From contig NZ_JAFBBG010000003.1 in the NCBI RefSeq assembly GCF_016907055.1, positions 1 through 64,000 on the forward strand: DNA of 64,000 nucleotides, in the 5' to 3' direction. Made by a program: the position numbers and the translations under genes. Under the pieces are notes generated by a model, which saw only the letters and a list, made by a program, of their open reading frames with translations, was not told where the DNA came from and made no database searches. The stretch is from Paracholeplasma morum (GTDB taxonomy: Bacteria > Bacillota_I > Bacilli_A > Acholeplasmatales > UBA5453). Positions 44,476-52,321 of this stretch are shown in pieces. Numbering within the stretch: the stretch's first letter is position 1; the number at the start of each line of letters is the position of its first letter.

Positions 44476-45885
44476 TTGAGATTCTTAAGAAAGTTATTAT
44501 TAAAAGTATTACTCGTTTTACTCGTATTGACTAGCATTTTTGTTGTGTTGCCATTAGTACTGTTTCATAAGTCGGTATCCAGTCCAAAAGATGACTATGT
44601 TTCTACCCATGAACAAGTATTCTATCAATCATTAGATAACTCGATTCAAGGGCTCATAACGGATACTAACCAAGATACCATTGATATCGTTGTTTTTGAA
44701 TCCTTCTTAAATAGAGCTATCCAAAAAGAACTATCTAAAGATAACCCTAAGTTCTTAAATGAGACCTATAAAGATGATCTCGAATATCGCTATATGAAGG
44801 TGTTTTCTGATAGAATAGGCTTAAAAGGCGTTTGGACAGAATTAAGCGATGATTCCTTAAAAGTTACCGTTGGTGTAGATGCGATTGTTACCAACAACAT
44901 AACCTATCAAACAGCAGTTGTGATGGATTTAGGGGTTAAACTGAATGAGTCCAATCAATATCAATTGTCCATCGATAAAATCAAAGTTGGCAAGCTAGGG
45001 TTACCACTTGGATTCGGTGTTAAAGTGACGAATTTTATTCTTGATAAACTTCAAGGTAAGACACTAGATTCGTTCATTAAAGACTCGTTGCCTTTTGGAG
45101 ATTTTGATTCTAGTACACGCACCTATCGTGTTGGAGAAGATGAATTAACAGATTATCTATATGAGATTGATCCAACCTTCTCAGCACTATTAAAAGTGAT
45201 TTATAAAGAAGAATTATTAACCATGGATTTCTCAGACAATGGATTTGAAATTCATCTAAATATGGGTAAGTTTAGAAGATTAATCACGGATTATGACCCA
45301 GTGACATTTAATAAACTTGAAACCGAAGGAGACAAGGCAGCCCTTATGAGCGATATTGCGACAGCGGCTGCAGTCGACGCAGTATTAAATCCTCTAGACC
45401 CAAAAATCACGTTAGATGAACAACAGTTAAACCAAATCTTAGACTATCAACTTAAAGAAAAAGTCTCTTTCGAGTATCCAATTAAGTATAAATTAAATGG
45501 TGTAACCAAAGAGTATCTTTTTAAGAGTTCTGTTTTATTTATTAAGATGATAGGCGATGAACTATCGGTTCATCTCTTAATGACCCTTAGTGAAAAAGAT
45601 CAAACTGAAGCCTTTGAAATGCAGTTCAATTTGACAACGACTGTTGACATGAATGCCAATGGGGATATGGTTCTGACCATCCTGAGTTCGAACATTGGAG
45701 AAGTTACACTAGACACAGTAACATTGAAATCGATGATTGATATCTTCGATTCCAATTTAATGAGTGGTAATACTCTTGTGATTCCAAAAGAAAAACTTAA
45801 TGAGATGTTCCAAGGTGCTAGTTTATCTTTCGATGATGCTTATGTAGAATCAGGTAAACTCAACTTACATTTCGGATTAGAATAA
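44476..45885 (+). CDS. Exported membrane-anchored protein, unknown
   Basis: A 469-residue protein starting with TTG after GGGGGAG. It has a basic N-terminus (MRFLRKLLLK) and one membrane segment (about 10-30), then a long extracytoplasmic part. That part is repeatedly built of amphipathic beta strands with DxxLNQIL/DEDELTDYL-like segments, suggesting two related lobes (about 60-250 and 260-469). It has no enzymatic motif. A DUF2140/YpmS or lipid-transfer-like beta fold is conceivable. It ends the tsa operon 19 bases after tsaD and is followed by a terminator. Confidence 0.7.
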   Translation: MRFLRKLLLKVLLVLLVLTSIFVVLPLVLFHKSVSSPKDDYVSTHEQVFYQSLDNSIQGLITDTNQDTIDIVVFESFLNRAIQKELSKDNPKFLNETYKDDLEYRYMKVFSDRIGLKGVWTELSDDSLKVTVGVDAIVTNNITYQTAVVMDLGVKLNESNQYQLSIDKIKVGKLGLPLGFGVKVTNFILDKLQGKTLDSFIKDSLPFGDFDSSTRTYRVGEDELTDYLYEIDPTFSALLKVIYKEELLTMDFSDNGFEIHLNMGKFRRLITDYDPVTFNKLETEGDKAALMSDIATAAAVDAVLNPLDPKITLDEQQLNQILDYQLKEKVSFEYPIKYKLNGVTKEYLFKSSVLFIKMIGDELSVHLLMTLSEKDQTEAFEMQFNLTTTVDMNANGDMVLTILSSNIGEVTLDTVTLKSMIDIFDSNLMSGNTLVIPKEKLNEMFQGASLSFDDAYVESGKLNLHFGLE

Positions 45886-45891
45886 TATATT

Positions 45892-45924
45892 ATGCCAACA
45901 TTGTCTAAAATGTTGGCATTTTAT
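45892..45924 (+). terminator. Terminator after the tsa operon
   Basis: An 11-bp stem (ATGCCAACATT, 45892-45902, with 45909-45919) and 6-base loop, then TTATT. Confidence 0.8.
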
Positions 45925-45945
45925 TATATGTAAAGGATTACAAAC

Positions 45946-45974
45946 TTGTTATGAAAGCGGTTATAAAGTATAAT
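45946..45974 (+). promoter_or_regulatory. Promoter of the amylase operon with a CRE-like operator in the spacer
   Basis: TTGTTA (45946-45951), 17-base spacer, TATAAT (45969-45974). TGAAAGCGGTTATA (45952-45965) fits CRE at 13 of 14 positions and fills the spacer, so a bound repressor would block polymerase directly. Confidence 0.75.
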
Positions 45975-46000
45975 AGTTGAGTGAGAAATGAGGGTTATAG

Positions 46001-46471
46001 ATGATTCCATCGTTTGAAAAACGTGTCAGGGCTTTTGCGATTGACACATCAGGAGCTATGATACTAGTAATATTAGCGATTCCAATGCGTTCTACCTTTG
46101 AAGGTTTATTAGGTAGTATCATTACATACACCATGATTTTGGGTGGGTTTATTGGGTTTTACTTTTTACCTTACTTTTTTTCTAGTGGACAAAGCTTCGG
46201 AAAAAGGGTTCAAAAAATTAAGATTGTGGATTTAAACGGAAATGACTTACCGTTATGGAAGGTATTACTGAGAGAATTATTCAAAGTGGGGTTATCTGTA
46301 ATTACTGCTGGAATCTATATGGTGATTTCTTTTTTCATCATGAGTGAAAAAACAAGCAGAACCATTCACGACTATATTTTTAAAACAAAAATGATTGATT
46401 TGGAAGTTAAAGTAAGAGGTAAAGATGATTACTTTGGTACATCCGAATCGCTTAGAAAGAAGGGGCTCTAA
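46001..46471 (+). CDS. RDD family membrane protein
   Basis: A 156-residue membrane protein with the RDD family pattern: an N-terminal R-x-x-A-F-x-I-D (RVRAFAID), two membrane segments, GQSFGKRVQKIKIVD, and a third segment followed by RTIHDYIFKTKMI. RDD proteins are often linked to ion or compatible-solute movement. It opens the amylase operon and shares one base with the amylase start. Confidence 0.85.
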   Translation: MIPSFEKRVRAFAIDTSGAMILVILAIPMRSTFEGLLGSIITYTMILGGFIGFYFLPYFFSSGQSFGKRVQKIKIVDLNGNDLPLWKVLLRELFKVGLSVITAGIYMVISFFIMSEKTSRTIHDYIFKTKMIDLEVKVRGKDDYFGTSESLRKKGL

Positions 46472-47991
46472 TGAAGAAAATTAGTTATTTATTACTCATA
46501 GTACTTTTAGTGCTTTCGGGCTGTAAGCCAAAAGCACAAGAGGACTTTAAGAAATATAATCCACAAAATGATGTGTATTATGAAATCTTTGTCCGTTCAT
46601 TTGCAGATAGCGATGGGGATGGCATAGGCGATTTAAATGGCGTAACCGAAAACTTAGACTATCTAGATGACCTTGGCGTATCAGGTATTTGGTTAATGCC
46701 AATCAATAAGACAAATAGCTATCATGGGTATGATATTCTAGACTACTACGATATTAATCCAGACTATGGCACAATGAATGATTTTGAAACCTTAGTAAAA
46801 GAAGCTGATAAAAGAGACATTAAAATTATGATAGATTTAGTTATTAATCATACGTCTGATAGACATCCTTGGTACCTTGAAGCTTCCAAAGGGGTTACCA
46901 ATCCATACCGTGATTATTATGTATTTAATAACGGGGCTGCTTATAGTTCATTCGTTGGCGGCATGGTAGATTTAAACTTAGGTAATGATAAAGTGAAAGA
47001 AGAAATCAAGGACATATTTGATTTCTATTTAGATAAGGGCGTTAAAGGTTTTAGACTGGATGCAGCTAAACACTTCTTTGATAATCCAGGTGAATTAACC
47101 CCAACCATTAAGAATACAGCATTCATGCTTGAAATGAATAGCTATATTAAAGAAAAAGCACCAGACACATTTATGGTTGCAGAAGTATTTGAGTATGCTT
47201 ATCAATTCAACTTGGATTACTATCTTGGGGCAGATTCTATCCTAGATTTTAGTATTGCACAAATCATACAAAACCGTATTGGTGGAGGCACATCTGCCTA
47301 TATGCTTACCAGTTCCTTAGATAAAATATTTGATGCGTATAGAGGCATAGATCCTGAGTTCGTAGCCTCTCCGTTCATTACCAATCATGACCTAGATAGA
47401 ATCGCAAACATGCCTGGTTTTAGTGGGCCAAATGGTCTTATCAAAATGAAACAAGCCGCAAGTGTATTACTTACTCTACCAGGGTCACCGTTTATTTATT
47501 ACGGGGATGAACTAGGGATGAAAGGCGCTCGTTATGAAGGGACTAATATTCCTGGATATGGTGTAGTTTACGATGAATACAGACGTTCACCATTCTTATG
47601 GGGTGAAGCTGCTAAAAATACTACTTGGTTACCTAGTGATGGGTCAAACGATGAAGTAGAGGCACTAAAAGACCAAAAAGAGGATGAAAACTCGTTATAT
47701 AACCACTATAAGACGTTGATCAATCTTAGACAAAAAACACCTGCTTTAGCATTTGGTAACTACTTTGAAGTATGGAACGATACAAGTGGATTTATTCAAG
47801 GCTATGTTAGATATTATGAAAAAGACAACTACAAACAAGCCGTTTTAGTGGTTCATAATTTAGGCGTTAACGATACGACAATTGACATTGATGCGAAAAA
47901 AGTATTGTTTGGTTCGTTAACATTAAGAGCAAATGAAACTGGTATATACGAACTTAAGGATTTGGATGGTGCAATCGATGTTTCTAGGTAG
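46471..47991 (+). CDS. Lipid-anchored alpha-amylase, GH13
   Basis: A 506-residue starch or maltodextrin hydrolase on the cell surface. The lipoprotein signal ends LSGC. The GH13 barrel has DGDGIGDLNGV (calcium loop), DLVINHTS, GFRLDAAKH (nucleophile Asp199-type, about 197), AEVFE (acid/base Glu about 238) and NHDLDR (Asp about 307). A short beta domain ends the protein. It is under a CRE-like operator and translationally coupled to the RDD gene. Substrate detail (maltodextrin or starch, possibly glucosidase-like activity) cannot be set from sequence. Confidence 0.93.
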   Translation: MKKISYLLLIVLLVLSGCKPKAQEDFKKYNPQNDVYYEIFVRSFADSDGDGIGDLNGVTENLDYLDDLGVSGIWLMPINKTNSYHGYDILDYYDINPDYGTMNDFETLVKEADKRDIKIMIDLVINHTSDRHPWYLEASKGVTNPYRDYYVFNNGAAYSSFVGGMVDLNLGNDKVKEEIKDIFDFYLDKGVKGFRLDAAKHFFDNPGELTPTIKNTAFMLEMNSYIKEKAPDTFMVAEVFEYAYQFNLDYYLGADSILDFSIAQIIQNRIGGGTSAYMLTSSLDKIFDAYRGIDPEFVASPFITNHDLDRIANMPGFSGPNGLIKMKQAASVLLTLPGSPFIYYGDELGMKGARYEGTNIPGYGVVYDEYRRSPFLWGEAAKNTTWLPSDGSNDEVEALKDQKEDENSLYNHYKTLINLRQKTPALAFGNYFEVWNDTSGFIQGYVRYYEKDNYKQAVLVVHNLGVNDTTIDIDAKKVLFGSLTLRANETGIYELKDLDGAIDVSR

Positions 47992-48784
47992 GTACTTAAA
48001 AGCATCCTTTAAGTTTAATGAACTATTAACACACTTTAATGAAAGCATACTTAAGTTACTGATTTATTTCTTATTTCTATCACTTGTATATTTAATTCCT
48101 ATGAACTTACTCATTATGAGTGAAGATGGATTTAGAATAGACTTCATTCATCAAGATTTTATTACTGAAACCCCAAGTTGGAACTTACCTAGTGGATGTA
48201 AGATTGAATTCAATGACTTTCACTGTAGTACTGATCTAAAGATTACCGAAACCCATCAAGATGTTACGTATATTTTCAATGGGACTAAATCAGATGTAGA
48301 TAAAAACCAAAAACAAGTCATATTCACCAAAGATGCGATCATCTATTCAAATGGTGAAGGTGCAAGCATGACTTCAAAAGGGTATAAGGGGTTTCAGTAT
48401 ACGGATTTTGATTCGATTAATCTATTAAGTAATGATGAAAGAACTGAGGCTTACTTAGCGTTTGCGAATAATGTAGAATCCTCATTCAGCGATTATATCG
48501 TTTTTTATTCAATCTTAACCAATGTTGCAGTAAACGTATTTATTCAGTTTGTATTCATCTTATTATTAGCACTTGTACTTCAACTCTTTAGATTTGGTTA
48601 TCAAAGCTTCCCGGGCTATATAGACGGGTTAAAGTTTGTGATTCTATCGATGGGGTTACCAGTAACAATAGGCTTGGTGGTTGGTTTATTTGAACCAGCA
48701 TTCGGGTCTGTATTCTTCCAATTATCCATGGGGTTAACCGTGATGATTGTAATGCTTAAATACGGTAAAACATCTCTTAAATAA
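47978..48784 (+). CDS. malA: MalA-type DUF1189 membrane protein
   Basis: A 268-residue protein with an N-terminal amphipathic region and a first membrane segment (about 26-48), an extracytoplasmic domain (about 50-160), and three later membrane segments. The layout matches DUF1189, known in streptococcal maltodextrin operons as MalA, whose role is unclear. The start at 47978 overlaps amylase by 14 bases. Its place after amylase supports the call. Confidence 0.7.
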   Translation: MFLGRYLKASFKFNELLTHFNESILKLLIYFLFLSLVYLIPMNLLIMSEDGFRIDFIHQDFITETPSWNLPSGCKIEFNDFHCSTDLKITETHQDVTYIFNGTKSDVDKNQKQVIFTKDAIIYSNGEGASMTSKGYKGFQYTDFDSINLLSNDERTEAYLAFANNVESSFSDYIVFYSILTNVAVNVFIQFVFILLLALVLQLFRFGYQSFPGYIDGLKFVILSMGLPVTIGLVVGLFEPAFGSVFFQLSMGLTVMIVMLKYGKTSLK

Positions 48785-48790
48785 ATCATT

Positions 48791-48819
48791 AAAGGTATGC
48801 CTAATGCATACCTTTTTTA
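48791..48819 (+). terminator. Terminator of the amylase operon
   Basis: AAAGGTATGC and GCATACCTTT with loop CTAAT, then T run. Confidence 0.9.
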
Positions 48820-48820
48820 T

Positions 48821-48852
48821 AAAAAAAGAAGTTCTCCACGAGGAAGAACTTC
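48821..48852 (-). terminator. Terminator of the pullulanase operon
   Basis: GAAGTTCT (48828-48835) and AGAACTTC (48845-48852) form the stem. A T run follows on the minus strand. Confidence 0.85.
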
Positions 48853-48862
48853 AGTTGAGTTA

Positions 48863-49219
48863 TTAAGGTTTTACCAGTGTGCCTTTTGCAAGTCCTGGTT
48901 TATCAGCAGATACATTAATTGAGTAAGTCATTGTCCCAACCAATAGATCGTTTGAATAAAGGTTAATCGTTAATGTACCTTTAGTTTGACGCATGTCTGC
49001 TGCATATTTATTATATAGTTGGCTAGCTACTGAGTTTGCGATTTCTTTGATTGCTGAATCACTTAAGTCAGTTTCTGTCATCTTAACATCTGCGCTGATT
49101 GTATCGTATAAATAGATTTCATTTTCAATCGTGACAGGGAGTGGCTCACCAGGTTTTGCCTGACAAGCTACTAAAAATACTGAAAGCAATAAAGCGAATA
49201 GAAGTAGTGTTTTTTTCAT
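48863..49219 (-). CDS. Small lipoprotein downstream of pullulanase
   Basis: A 118-residue lipoprotein with a signal ending LVAC and a mature part of about 100 residues with alternating strands and one helix, ending in a Gly/Lys/Pro tail. It starts one base after the pullulanase stop, so they are co-transcribed. I recognise no family. A role in anchoring or assisting the secreted pullulanase is an inference from the pairing. Confidence 0.75.
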   Translation of the reverse strand: MKKTLLLFALLLSVFLVACQAKPGEPLPVTIENEIYLYDTISADVKMTETDLSDSAIKEIANSVASQLYNKYAADMRQTKGTLTINLYSNDLLVGTMTYSINVSADKPGLAKGTLVKP

Positions 49220-49220
49220 G

Positions 49221-52136
49221 TTAGATGCCTCCTAAATCAACATCATAGCGATTGCCAGTGACTTGTAAGAAGTAAGTGTAGTAGGTTACTTTGCCGAATG
49301 ATTCTTTAACGGATACTGTAACGCTATAGAGTCCTGGTGTCTTCGTGCTATGGAAATTAGAATAATGAATTTCTGCTGATTTATCGTTGACTGTAACGTT
49401 AGATGCTGGGTTAAAGCGTTGTCCCTTACGAATGGTCACAAGCTCTTTTTTGATGGTAACTGGATTAGTTTCTTCAACCAAAATCATTGTTGTGTTTGAA
49501 GGTACAAATGCTACACCAGATACAACTTCAAGACCGTTCGCGTTGCTTTGTTCGAGGTTCGTTAAGATCTTGTATGATTTTCCTTCTGTAAGGTTTATTT
49601 GAACCATTCCTAAAGCTGGTTTTTGACTGTGAACAACGATGATTTCAGGGTTAGTAGCGTCACCTGCAAGTTTGAATGCGATGACACTATTGCCTTTATC
49701 TGTTTCGATGAAAGATAATTTTTCTATAATATCTGTTGAACTGGTCAATCTGAAGCTTTGATAGTCTTTTCTAATTTGAATTAAGTCTTTATAGTATTCG
49801 AATACATTGACATAACTTGCTTTACGGTCCCAGCGAAGTTGGTTAACTGAATCTGGAGATTCATAAGAGTTATGGTCATATCCACCGCCAGATTTAGGTT
49901 TACTACGCATAAACTCTGAGCCGGCATGAATGAAAGGAATACCTTGGCTTGTTAAGATGATTGCGTTAGCTTGAACTTGAAGCAATTCTGCTTGTTGAAC
50001 AGACACGTTTGTTAAACGAAGTTTGTCATATAAAGTGTTGTTGTCATGAGCAGATACATAGTTGATGGTTCTATGTGGTTCTAAGTGCCATTCAGATACG
50101 CTAGTTAATCCTAAGTCAACACCGCCACCAATACCATATTTGATGCCTTGTACGTTATAGTCGGAAGTATTACCTTGTACCCAACCACCTTCGGAAGCTT
50201 CGAATACAGAGCCTTTTACAGCATCTCTAGTAACGTCATTGAATGCACCAACTTCTGGCATATTCTTGATGTTGTTTTTATCTGCTTTTAAGGATGCGCT
50301 TAGTGGAGATCCGCCTGCGTCCCATGGTTCTCCATATACAACAATGGTTGGATCGATCTCTTTAAGCATCGCTTTAATTTCGTTCATTGTTTCATAATCA
50401 TGTAGAGCCATTAAGTCAAATCTAAATCCTGATAAGTTATACTCAGTTGCCCAGAATTTGACTGAGTCAACCATGAATTTACGCATCATTGGTCTTTCAG
50501 AAGCTGTTTCGTTGCCGGTTCCCGAACCATTGTAGAATCCACCAGATTCATTGGTTCTATGATAATAACCAGGAATAATCTTATTGAAGTTTGAACCATC
50601 AGATTCACCAGTATGGTTATAAACTACGTCCATAATCACGCGTAGATCTTTATTATGTAGAGCCATGACTGCTGTTTTAAACTCAGTTATTCTTGCATAG
50701 CCATCAAAAGGGTTAGTTGAATAAGAACCTTCAAGGGTATTGAAGTGATACGGCATATAGCCCCAGTTGAATGTATTGTTATATGAAGGATTGTTTGCGA
50801 TTTGAACTTCATCAATATAACCGAAGTCAAAGATTGGAAGAAGTTGAACGGCGTTAACACCCAACTCTGCAATGTGGTCAAGTCCAGTAGTTACTGTAGT
50901 ACCTCTAGTTGTGTATCTAGTACCTGTTTCACTAAGACCCATGAACTTACCTCTATAGTCGTTTGTACCTGTCCAAGACGAATGACTTGTTAGGTCTCTG
51001 ACATGAAGTTCATAGACGATATAATCTGTGAAGTTCTTGATCGTTTGAGGACGTGTATTGTAGGCCCATCCTGTTGGATTGGAGGTTTCAAAGTTAACAA
51101 CCAGTCCTCTTTGTCCATTTGCCCCAGTTGAGTAGGCGTATGGGTCTGTAACTTCACTGGTGATTCCACTGTTAGTGACACTGAAAGTATAATACTTACC
51201 AGATAGGTCTCCATCCAGTTTAGCTTCCCATGCACCATTTTCAATTTTGGTCATAGTTACTTTATTGTAAGGAGTTTGTTCTAAGGAAACGACTCCTTGG
51301 TTATTATAGTTTGAATGGTTTTGATTGTATAGGTTTAATGAAACACTTTCAGATAAGGGTGCCCATAATCTAAAAATTGTTTTTCCTGATTCAAAACTAA
51401 CACCGAGTGTCCCCTCATAAGTGTATGCATTTTTAAATGATTCTGTATCATATAATTTCTCAAGAGAAACGACTTTTGTTTGAGGTGTAGAACCCTCAAA
51501 GAAAACATGAAGTGTGTATTTTTTAGAAATGTCTGCACTTGGAATTGTGATACTCAATGTTTTTGAGTCAGCAGTACCAGTTTTGATTTTGGTATCATTT
51601 TCGTATAATTCATATCCACCTGTTGGAATATGAGTTAATGAAGCAGTGATTGTTGTAGAGTTTGAAAACATTGCAGTAAGAATTCTTGGGCGATAGTCTG
51701 GTTTGTTTGCAGCTAAGTCCGCTTCTGAAATCCCGATGTTTAGATCCTTTTCAACGATATATGCGTGATACTTTCCGCCGATGACTTGTGCTTTGGACAA
51801 GTCAATATATCGGTCACCACCTGGTTCACGGTAGCCCGACCAGTCCATTCCATACTTTACGATGATTCCAAGAGTAGTAGCAGTATCAAAGTCTGTTGCT
51901 AAATCTACTTCAAAGAAAACACCATATTCATCGACATTATTGGTATCAAATTTGAAATCCTTACCACCTTTAGAAGTTGGTAAGTATTCCCACATATGGA
52001 ATGCATAGTTCGAATAATTTCCGTCATATCTTAAGTAGTGGACTACTAGTGTATCGGATTCACGACTGGCATTAACTATGTTTGATAATCCAAATGTTGA
52101 GAATAGTAACAAAATGAGTAAAAATATTTTTTTCAT
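49221..52136 (-). CDS. pulA: Secreted pullulanase, GH13 with CBM41
   Basis: A 971-residue debranching enzyme cutting alpha-1,6 bonds in pullulan, starch or glycogen. A signal peptide (about 1-23, no lipobox) is followed by a CBM41-like starch-binding domain (about 28-135), an Ig-like link, a CBM48 (about 235-340) and the GH13 barrel (about 365-790). The barrel has DVVYNHTGE, GFRFDLMALHD (nucleophile, about 573), YGEPWDAGG (acid/base, about 602) and SAHDNNTLYD (about 696). A C-terminal Ig-like domain closes it. The type I motif YNWGY-like element (FNWGYMPYHF) is present. It is divergent from the starch-binding/maltose-transport operon. Confidence 0.95.
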   Translation of the reverse strand: MKKIFLLILLLFSTFGLSNIVNASRESDTLVVHYLRYDGNYSNYAFHMWEYLPTSKGGKDFKFDTNNVDEYGVFFEVDLATDFDTATTLGIIVKYGMDWSGYREPGGDRYIDLSKAQVIGGKYHAYIVEKDLNIGISEADLAANKPDYRPRILTAMFSNSTTITASLTHIPTGGYELYENDTKIKTGTADSKTLSITIPSADISKKYTLHVFFEGSTPQTKVVSLEKLYDTESFKNAYTYEGTLGVSFESGKTIFRLWAPLSESVSLNLYNQNHSNYNNQGVVSLEQTPYNKVTMTKIENGAWEAKLDGDLSGKYYTFSVTNSGITSEVTDPYAYSTGANGQRGLVVNFETSNPTGWAYNTRPQTIKNFTDYIVYELHVRDLTSHSSWTGTNDYRGKFMGLSETGTRYTTRGTTVTTGLDHIAELGVNAVQLLPIFDFGYIDEVQIANNPSYNNTFNWGYMPYHFNTLEGSYSTNPFDGYARITEFKTAVMALHNKDLRVIMDVVYNHTGESDGSNFNKIIPGYYHRTNESGGFYNGSGTGNETASERPMMRKFMVDSVKFWATEYNLSGFRFDLMALHDYETMNEIKAMLKEIDPTIVVYGEPWDAGGSPLSASLKADKNNIKNMPEVGAFNDVTRDAVKGSVFEASEGGWVQGNTSDYNVQGIKYGIGGGVDLGLTSVSEWHLEPHRTINYVSAHDNNTLYDKLRLTNVSVQQAELLQVQANAIILTSQGIPFIHAGSEFMRSKPKSGGGYDHNSYESPDSVNQLRWDRKASYVNVFEYYKDLIQIRKDYQSFRLTSSTDIIEKLSFIETDKGNSVIAFKLAGDATNPEIIVVHSQKPALGMVQINLTEGKSYKILTNLEQSNANGLEVVSGVAFVPSNTTMILVEETNPVTIKKELVTIRKGQRFNPASNVTVNDKSAEIHYSNFHSTKTPGLYSVTVSVKESFGKVTYYTYFLQVTGNRYDVDLGGI

Positions 52137-52157
52137 TAAAACACCTCTTTCATAAAC

Positions 52158-52166
52158 ACTATATCA
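52158..52166 (-). promoter_or_regulatory. Extended -10 promoter of pulA
   Basis: TGATATAGT on the minus strand, 22 bases before the pulA ATG. Confidence 0.5.
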
Positions 52167-52193
52167 TGTTTTTCTAAACTAAACCTTGGTTTA

Positions 52194-52207
52194 TGATAGC
52201 GATTACA
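52194..52207. promoter_or_regulatory. CRE-like operator 1 in the pulA / malE divergent region
   Basis: On the minus strand TGTAATCGCTATCA fits all 14 positions of TGWAANCGNTNWCA; read on the plus strand, 13 of 14. Confidence 0.65.
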
Positions 52208-52210
52208 AAA

Positions 52211-52224
52211 AGAAACCGTTTGCA
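52211..52224. promoter_or_regulatory. CRE-like operator 2 in the pulA / malE divergent region
   Basis: AGAAACCGTTTGCA fits the CRE consensus at 12 of 14 positions. Its centre is 17 bases from site 1 and 28 from site 3. Confidence 0.45.
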
Positions 52225-52238
52225 CATGCACACATTTT

Positions 52239-52276
52239 CTAAAGCGTTTACATTTTTTCACATAATATGATATGAT
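52239..52276 (+). promoter_or_regulatory. Promoter of the starch-binding/mal operon with overlapping CRE-like operator 3
   Basis: CTAAAGCGTTTACA (52239-52252; 12 of 14 CRE positions) includes the -35 TTTACA (52247-52252). The -10 is TATGAT (52271-52276) at 18-base spacing. The site would occlude polymerase. Confidence 0.6.
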
Positions 52277-52321
52277 TCAACTAGAAGGATGATTACATTC
52301 TTAAAAAATTAGGAGGAAAAA

